DNA of 64,000 bases from JAXFPC01 sp034180005 (GTDB lineage: Bacteria > Bacillota > Negativicutes > Acidaminococcales > Acidaminococcaceae), in assembly GCA_034180005.1 (NCBI GenBank), contig JAXFPC010000067.1:1-64000 (forward strand). The letters run 5' to 3'. A model generated the notes under the pieces. That model was not told the DNA's origin and did no database searches. It worked only from the letters and a program-made list of their open reading frames with translations. Numbering within the stretch: position 1 is the first letter of the stretch; each line of letters starts with the position of its first letter. Shown here in pieces: positions 58,973 to 64,000 of the stretch. A program made the position numbers and the translations under genes.

Positions 58973-60595
58973 GTGAGTGACGAAGCGAAGCAGGTAATAA
59001 ACGGCAAGCAGCTGAAAAATATGTTGCTTGGAGCGTATCACAGCTTTGAAAAAAATTACCAGCTGATTAATGATCTGAATGTCTTTCCGGTTCCGGACGG
59101 TGACACGGGCAGTAACATGATGCACACGATGGCCTCCGTAGCTAAAGCGCTCAGCGAAATGAGCGATGAGTCCGATGTCGGCGAAGTAGGTATGACAGCC
59201 GGACGTGCTGCCATTATGGGCGCGCGCGGTAATTCGGGCGTTATTCTGTCGCAGTTGTTGCGCGGGATAGGCAAAGGTGTAGCCGGAAAAAAAGTTATCA
59301 ATAACAACGAAATAGGCAAAGCATTTCAATTTGGCATTCTTTATGCTTACCGCAGTGTTTCCAAACCTGTGGAGGGAACTATTCTGACGGTGGCAAGAGG
59401 CATGGCCAAAGGTGCGTATAATGCTGTACGCAGCAGTAACAATTTGGAAAATGTTCTGCAGGAAGCGATTAAGGTAGGGAAGGAAGAACTTGCCAGAACT
59501 CCTGAACTTTTGCCGTCGTTAAAGGCAGCCGGTGTGGTTGACGCGGGGGGACAGGGATTGATAGCCTTTTTTGAGGGTTGTCTGTCCGGGTTGAAAGGTG
59601 TGGATTGCGCAGTTATAGAAATTCCATCAGGATATGTTGCCAAGTCGTCGCTGCAATACAAAAGCGAACCGTTGGATTTGGAATTTCCGTACTGTACGGA
59701 ATTCATAGTCAAGGACGCCGCGGTTGATAAAAAAACAGTTACGGAAGCGCTTCAAGGTCTTGGAAATTCTATGATTGTTGCCGTGGTTGACGATATAGTG
59801 AAGATACATATTCATACCAAAAATCCCGGCTTGGCATTAAATGCCGCTCAGGTGTGGGGAACTCTTCATGATATAAAAATTGAAAATATGCATGATCAGC
59901 ATGAACATAGACTTTTTACCGCGGAAGAACCGGCTGCTGTGAAGCAAGGGGTCGGCGTTCTTACGGTAGCAGCCGGTGACGGAATCGCTAAAATTATGCA
60001 TGAGCTGGGTGCAGCGGAAATTATCAGCGGGGGGCAGAGTATGAATCCTCCTGTAGGTGATTTTGTTAAAAGCATAGAAAACGGTCAGTGTGAGCAGTAC
60101 ATAATTTTGCCGAATAACAAAAATATCATTTTAGCAGCCGAACAAGTACGGAAACTTTTGGGCGATTCTAAGGTGGCATATGTTCCCACCACTAATTTAG
60201 CGCAAGGTTTGGCGGCATTGTTGCGTTTCGATGCTACGAAGAGTATGGAAGAAAATACAGTGATTATGTCGCGCGAGGCTAAGGAAGCGGTAAGCGGCAG
60301 CATTACGGTAGCTGTAAGGGACAGTGTGGTTAACGGTATTAAAGTAAATGAGGGAGATTACCTCGGAATTTTTAACGATAAATTGGTTTGCAGCGGTTCT
60401 GCTGTGAAGGATGTATTGGATGAGATGCTGCGGGACAGTGAGTATGAGCTTATCAGCATGTACTACGGTTCGGAGCTCCCCGATTCCGAGGCGGAGGAAC
60501 TTGCGAAATTTGTGCAGAGTAATCACGAAGATACCGAGGTGGAACTGTTCTACGGCGGCCAACCTCTTTATCCCCTGTTGCTCGTTATGGAGTAA
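58973..60595 (+). CDS. fakA: Fatty acid kinase catalytic subunit (FakA-like)
   Basis: 540 residues. N-terminal DhaL/Dak2 ATP-binding domain with NVFPVPDGDTGSNM (metal-binding Asps) and GARGNSGVILSQLLRG; middle domain; C-terminal DegV-like Dak1_2 domain. FakA phosphorylates fatty acid held by FakB to acyl-phosphate for phospholipid synthesis. It follows the DegV gene. GAGAGG sets the start at GTG 58973 rather than GTG 58964. Together with the FadL-type porin at 45.3 kb this outlines a route for outside fatty acids. Confidence 0.92.
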   Translation: MSDEAKQVINGKQLKNMLLGAYHSFEKNYQLINDLNVFPVPDGDTGSNMMHTMASVAKALSEMSDESDVGEVGMTAGRAAIMGARGNSGVILSQLLRGIGKGVAGKKVINNNEIGKAFQFGILYAYRSVSKPVEGTILTVARGMAKGAYNAVRSSNNLENVLQEAIKVGKEELARTPELLPSLKAAGVVDAGGQGLIAFFEGCLSGLKGVDCAVIEIPSGYVAKSSLQYKSEPLDLEFPYCTEFIVKDAAVDKKTVTEALQGLGNSMIVAVVDDIVKIHIHTKNPGLALNAAQVWGTLHDIKIENMHDQHEHRLFTAEEPAAVKQGVGVLTVAAGDGIAKIMHELGAAEIISGGQSMNPPVGDFVKSIENGQCEQYIILPNNKNIILAAEQVRKLLGDSKVAYVPTTNLAQGLAALLRFDATKSMEENTVIMSREAKEAVSGSITVAVRDSVVNGIKVNEGDYLGIFNDKLVCSGSAVKDVLDEMLRDSEYELISMYYGSELPDSEAEELAKFVQSNHEDTEVELFYGGQPLYPLLLVME

Positions 60596-60598
60596 AAA

Positions 60599-61027
60599 AT
60601 GTTAACTAAAAAAGAATTAGCCGTCGTTCTGAGAAAGAACGGCTATAAGGTTACACCGCAGAGATTGGCTGTCTACGAAATATTGTCTGAAAAAAGATGG
60701 CATCCAACGGCGGAAATGATTTATGAAAGACTGAAGCAGAATTATCCGGCTATGAGTTTTGCCACGGTCTATAAAACTGTGGATATTTTGAAGAAAATTA
60801 ATGTTATTCAAGTCTTGAGCACCGGAGATGACAGTTTTCTTTACGATGCCGACATAAGCGAGCATTATCATCTGCAGTGCGATGTTTGCGGTACTATCTA
60901 TGATATAGATATGCCGCAGGAAATATATGATCTGACTAAAGCAGTGGAAGAGGAAAGCGGTTTCAGGATCCAAAGAAGACAGTTCTACTGTTACGGTGTC
61001 TGTGCTTCCTGCAGCAAGGCAGATTGA
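60599..61027 (+). CDS. Fur-family regulator with PerR-type metal site
   Basis: 142 residues. Winged helix (TPQRLAVYEILSEKRWHPTAEMIYERLKQ; SFATVYKTVDIL) and the dimer domain with two Cys pairs for structural zinc (CDVC, CASC). His35, Asp83, His89, His91 and Asp102 sit with a constant offset of two from PerR positions 37, 85, 91, 93 and 104, including the Asp at 104 that marks PerR against Fur. So it probably senses peroxide. No katA or ahpC is near. Only 3 bases after fakA, but probably not functionally tied. Confidence 0.8.
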   Translation: MLTKKELAVVLRKNGYKVTPQRLAVYEILSEKRWHPTAEMIYERLKQNYPAMSFATVYKTVDILKKINVIQVLSTGDDSFLYDADISEHYHLQCDVCGTIYDIDMPQEIYDLTKAVEEESGFRIQRRQFYCYGVCASCSKAD

Positions 61028-61041
61028 AAGTTTGGTTATTA

Positions 61042-61079
61042 AAAATGGTACCGTTCTTGAGAGGACGGTACCATTTTTC
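61042..61079 (+). terminator. Terminator of the DegV-fakA-PerR unit
   Basis: AAAATGGTACCGT / ACGGTACCATTTTT hairpin around TCTTGAGAGG. Confidence 0.9.
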
Positions 61080-61183
61080 TGGGCGATGGTATCGAGGGAC
61101 ACTCGGTAATTTTCATCAAAAAGCCACAAATTAACATAATTCCTTTGTTATAATACAGATATATAGTTACAAGGATATAGCAG

Positions 61184-61972
61184 ATGAGAGATTTTCAAAT
61201 AGCAGTGTTGGCCAGCGGCAGCAAAGGCAATGCGACACTTATTCGCAGCGGTGATCAGTGTTTTTTGATTGACGCGGGACTGAGCTGTCGAGCGCTGACA
61301 GGAAAGCTGCGGCAATTAGGATGCGACCCGGAAGATTTGACAGCTGTCTTCATAACACATGAACACATTGATCACATTAAAGGTCTGCAAAATTTCATGA
61401 AAAATTTTCGCGTTCCCGTATACGGAAGTCAGGAAACGTGGCGCGCTTTTCTCGTGAAAAATACTTTGGAAGATCGCAGTATGTGCCGCGTTATGACGGG
61501 TAATGTAAAGTGTGGCGATATTATTATAAAAGGTTTTTCCATCCCGCACGACGCTGTTGCTCCGTTGGGATATGTTTTTGCTGATACATACAGCAGAAGA
61601 AAATGTTGTTATCTTACTGACGCAGGATTTATTACAGACACGATCAGAAAGGCGATGGACGGGGTAACTTCACTGGTGTTGGAGGCCAATCATGATATAG
61701 ATATGCTGAAGCGCGGGAGTTATCCTCCTGTACTTAAGCAGCGCATATTGAGCGCACGCGGACATTTATCGAACGATAGCGCCGGATGGTTCTTGGCGGA
61801 ATTGGAAAGATTGCCGGAAAGCATAGTTTTGGCTCATCTGAGTCAGGAAAATAATACTGCCGTTTTAGCGAGAGATACTGTATGCAGCATTGTGGAGAGC
61901 AAAAGAAGTCTTCGCGACGTTCGGATTGCCGTGGCTTCACAGGATGAGACCGTGTCTGATTATGAACTTTGA
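61184..61972 (+). CDS. walJ: MBL-fold hydrolase, WalJ/YycJ type
   Basis: 262 residues. Metallo-beta-lactamase fold: VLASGSKGNATLI, FITHEHIDHIKGL with the HxHxDH metal set, CYLTDAG and LEANHD. In Bacillus WalJ is linked with the walRK cell-wall operon; here walRK is absent and a Fur-family gene precedes it. A TGTTATAAT extended -10 lies at 61146-61154. Followed after 53 bases by htrA and then rlmH, the same order as in Bacillus. Confidence 0.88.
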   Translation: MRDFQIAVLASGSKGNATLIRSGDQCFLIDAGLSCRALTGKLRQLGCDPEDLTAVFITHEHIDHIKGLQNFMKNFRVPVYGSQETWRAFLVKNTLEDRSMCRVMTGNVKCGDIIIKGFSIPHDAVAPLGYVFADTYSRRKCCYLTDAGFITDTIRKAMDGVTSLVLEANHDIDMLKRGSYPPVLKQRILSARGHLSNDSAGWFLAELERLPESIVLAHLSQENNTAVLARDTVCSIVESKRSLRDVRIAVASQDETVSDYEL

Positions 61973-62025
61973 TTAATATTATGTCGTTAAACTTTAGATA
62001 TTCAATATAATAAGGAGTTGATTTT

Positions 62026-63120
62026 ATGAGAAAAATTTTTGGGAACCAATCGACAGTTTTGTGCGGATTGCTGGTTGTTTCGCTTTTGGTTACCGGTTGC
62101 GGTGAAACAAAGACCAGCGCTTCGACGCAAAAAAATGATAAGCCTCAGGCAGTAGAGCAACAGCTCAGTTCTGCGCGTAACACTCCCATCGTCAGTGCTG
62201 CCAAAAAAGTTGGGCCTGCTGTAGTGGGCATTACAAATAAAGCTTACGTGAGAGATTTCTTTAATCGCGTTAAATTGACTGAACGCGGCACAGGGAGCGG
62301 CGTAATCTATGATAAAAACGGATATATAGCCACCAATAATCACGTTGTCGAAGGCGCTTCGGAAATAATTGTGAGCTTAACTGACGGACGGACCGTCAAA
62401 GGTAAAGTGTTAGGAGCCGATGCTGCGACTGATCTTGCAGTGGTTAAGATTGATGAAAAGGATCTGCCGGTTGCAGTGTTCGGAGATTCTTCAACTTTGC
62501 AGGTCGGAGAGCCGGCCATTGCTATCGGAAATCCTTTGGGATTGGAATTTCGCGGCAGCGTCACAGCAGGTGTTATCAGCGCTTTAAATCGCAGTATTGA
62601 ATTGGGAGAGCGCAAGGTTAATCTTATTCAGACCGACGCGGCTATTAATCCGGGCAACAGCGGCGGCGCTTTAGTAAATGCTGACGGTGAGGTAGTGGGT
62701 ATTAACAGTGCAAAAATAGCTGTAAGCGGTGTGGAAGGCATAGGCTTTGCCATACCTGTAAATACTGCGAAGCCTATTCTGGCTGAATTGGCGCAAAAGG
62801 GTCGCGTTGCTCGTCCGTATCTGGGTGTGTCGCTGATGGATAAGGATATCGCTGCAAGATACGGTTTTGAAATGGATCTTCACGGAGGCATTTTCTTAGT
62901 TAAGGTTGTTCCCGGAAGTCCGGCAGCAAAAGCAGGCATCAGAGCCGGCGACATTATCATCTCGTTTAACGGGAACAAAGTTGCTACGGCTGTTGAGCTC
63001 AGAAGCAAGCTTGCCGAAGCAAAAGTTGGTGAGAGTGTAGATGTTGTCATCATAAGAAACGGTCAGCGGGAAACAGTAAGTATTACCTTGGAAGAAATTC
63101 CCAAGGAGTATGAGCAGTGA
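62026..63120 (+). CDS. HtrA/DegP-type serine protease, predicted lipoprotein
   Basis: 364 residues. The N-terminus ends in a lipobox (LVTGC, Cys25), so it is probably a lipid-anchored periplasmic protease, whereas most Firmicute HtrA proteins have a membrane helix. Catalytic triad His106 (NNHVVEG), Asp136 (ATDLAVVKID), Ser212 (GNSGGALVN). One PDZ domain at about 265-355 (YLGVSLMDKDIA; SPAAKAGIRAGDIIISFNG). Degrades damaged exported proteins. GGAGTT before the ATG. Confidence 0.93.
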   Translation: MRKIFGNQSTVLCGLLVVSLLVTGCGETKTSASTQKNDKPQAVEQQLSSARNTPIVSAAKKVGPAVVGITNKAYVRDFFNRVKLTERGTGSGVIYDKNGYIATNNHVVEGASEIIVSLTDGRTVKGKVLGADAATDLAVVKIDEKDLPVAVFGDSSTLQVGEPAIAIGNPLGLEFRGSVTAGVISALNRSIELGERKVNLIQTDAAINPGNSGGALVNADGEVVGINSAKIAVSGVEGIGFAIPVNTAKPILAELAQKGRVARPYLGVSLMDKDIAARYGFEMDLHGGIFLVKVVPGSPAAKAGIRAGDIIISFNGNKVATAVELRSKLAEAKVGESVDVVIIRNGQRETVSITLEEIPKEYEQ

Positions 63121-63596
63121 GAGTAACCATCGTCTGTGTTGGTAAAATAAAAGAAAAATATCTAAACGAAGGTATTGAAGAATTCAGTAAAAGGCTGACA
63201 CCTTTTTGTAAGTTGAATGTGATTTCAATAGGCGAGGAAAGGATGCCTGCTGATCCATCGCCTGCGGAAAAAAGTCAGGTGTTGCAAAAGGAAACGCAGA
63301 GACTCTTGGAGATAATACCCGAGGGAGCCTACACTATTTTATTAGATGTGGGAGGACGGCAATTGTCTTCTACCGAACTTGCTGCTGAAATGGAAAAATT
63401 GCAAGTGGCCGGATGCAGCCATATAGCTTTTATCATCGGGGGAGCTTTCGGTTATACGGACAGTCTGCGCGCGCGAGCGGATTTTGCTTTGAGTTTTTCC
63501 AAAATGACTTTTACACACCAGATGATTCGTCTGTTTCTGCTGGAGCAGATTTACAGAGCTTTTAAGATAAGCCGGGGGGAAAAATATCACTGGTAG
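63117..63596 (+). CDS. rlmH: 23S rRNA (pseudouridine1915-N3)-methyltransferase
   Basis: 159 residues, SPOUT fold. VGKIKEKYLNEGIEEFSKRL at the start, LDVGGRQLSSTELA, FIIGGAFGYTDSLRARAD for the knotted SAM site, and the C-terminal LLEQIYRAFKISRGEKYHW. Modifies pseudouridine 1915 in helix 69. GTG start overlaps the htrA stop (CAGTGAGAG), so translation is coupled. Confidence 0.96.
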   Translation: MRVTIVCVGKIKEKYLNEGIEEFSKRLTPFCKLNVISIGEERMPADPSPAEKSQVLQKETQRLLEIIPEGAYTILLDVGGRQLSSTELAAEMEKLQVAGCSHIAFIIGGAFGYTDSLRARADFALSFSKMTFTHQMIRLFLLEQIYRAFKISRGEKYHW

Positions 63597-63602
63597 CTTT
63601 TA

Positions 63603-63650
63603 AACTCCACCGTTAAATGATATAATATTGTATCATTTAACGGTGGAGTT
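63603..63650. repeat. 20-bp-arm perfect inverted repeat before the last gene
   Basis: AACTCCACCGTTAAATGATA (63603-63622) and its exact reverse complement (63631-63650) enclose 8 bases. The right arm holds GGTGGAG, the likely ribosome site of the GtrA-like gene, and the loop overlaps a TATAAT-like element (63621-63626). Confidence 0.8.
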
Positions 63651-63652
63651 CT

Positions 63653-64000
63653 GTGTTTAATATGGAGAAAAAAACGCTGTTCGGCTATGATTATACGAAC
63701 AATGAGTTTGTAAAAATAATCTTATATCTTTTCATAGGCGGAACTGCGGCGTTGTTGGAATGGGCATTTTTCTATGTTCTTTACGGGATTTTGGACGGAT
63801 TGACTTCCTTTCGCACAGTTGCGGCTACGAGCGTCGCTTTTTCAGTTGCCACAGTTTATCATTATTGGTTAGGCAATGTTTTTGTTTTTGTAAGCGGCAG
63901 TCGCTATAGCAGGAGCAAAGAAATAAGCCTCGTTTTTGCAGTGAGTGCTGTAGGTTTGCTTTTTAATGTTGTTTTGATGTATCTGTTTGTAGATTTTTGG
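63653..64000 (+). CDS. GtrA-like membrane protein, cut by the window end
   Basis: About 116 residues are visible with no stop. Probable GTG start 63653 (GGTGGAG 5 bases before) or ATG 63662. Four hydrophobic segments begin to show: ILYLFIGGTAALLEWAFFYVLYGIL, TSVAFSVATVYHYWLGNVFVF, and VFAVSAVGLLFNVVLMYLFV. The pattern F-NY-LGN-FVF-equivalent (HYWLGNVFVF) is typical of the GtrA family, small proteins that help move lipid-linked sugars across the membrane. Confidence 0.75.
   Translation, partial: MFNMEKKTLFGYDYTNNEFVKIILYLFIGGTAALLEWAFFYVLYGILDGLTSFRTVAATSVAFSVATVYHYWLGNVFVFVSGSRYSRSKEISLVFAVSAVGLLFNVVLMYLFVDFW

Overview
The window reads as chromosome from a diderm Firmicute of the class Negativicutes (Phascolarctobacterium/Acidaminococcus/Selenomonas-like). 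Gene order and RNA features are Firmicute: a leucine-type T-box before ilv genes, tmk-holB-ricT, 3D-domain gene-rnmV-ksgA, tRNA-Ser-SRP RNA-dnaX-ybaB-recR-bofA, walJ-htrA-rlmH. The cell nevertheless has an outer membrane: an autotransporter barrel ending in Phe and an OmpP1/FadL channel. A lysine/ornithine decarboxylase of the Selenomonas type fits the same group. Most genes lie on the + strand, and many belong to families usually found near oriC in Firmicutes, but dnaA, dnaN and rpmH are not in the window.

Layout. 0-2.1 kb: end of an rRNA operon (5S), then a decaying autotransporter gene on the - strand. 2.3-5 kb: two alkylation-repair genes, a TM2 protein and RarD. 5.1-5.5 kb: a non-coding, AT-rich cluster of DnaA boxes before a tagaturonate-epimerase-like gene. 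7-10.3 kb: T-box-controlled ilvN-ilvB-ilvC. 10.4-11.5 kb: rpsF-ssb-rpsR, followed by a broken LysR remnant. 12.4-19.6 kb: exported proteins, MscS, YchF, a PHP phosphatase, an FAH hydrolase, a MATE pump and a DJ-1 protein. 19.8-23.1 kb: copper module (copZ, copA, HxlR regulator) and a small membrane protein. 23.2-23.6 kb: five tRNAs on the - strand. 23.8-34.9 kb: a degenerate thioredoxin-reductase-like flavoprotein, serS, two unrelated-fold basic amino acid decarboxylases, then tmk-holB-ricT-trmN6 and 3D protein-rnmV-rsmA. 35.1-38.1 kb: an AT-rich - strand block (orphan membrane protein, exported protein, HD protein, IscR-like regulator). 38.2-45.2 kb: small proteins, a flavodoxin, rsmI-metG, a Cys-rich micro-protein, alr and a helical-repeat protein. 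45.2-50.6 kb: FadL-type porin, two tandem FAD-linked oxidases, a UspA pair. 50.7-54.2 kb: tRNA-Ser, SRP RNA, dnaX-ybaB-recR-bofA. 54.3-64 kb: a dicarboxylate/glutamate symporter, a Nudix hydrolase, an LCP protein, a FakB/FakA pair, a PerR-like regulator, walJ, an htrA lipoprotein, rlmH and the start of a GtrA-like gene cut by the window end.

Most of the window is core housekeeping. No CRISPR array, prophage, insertion sequence, toxin-antitoxin pair or defence island was seen. The features best worth a second look are the DnaA-box cluster without dnaA, the TrxR-like protein lacking its second redox cysteine and its NADPH motif, the HxlR/copper intergenic region with two inverted repeats, the two polyamine-type decarboxylases side by side, the tiny promoter-terminator unit at 57.86-57.94 kb, and the long palindrome that holds the ribosome site of the last gene.
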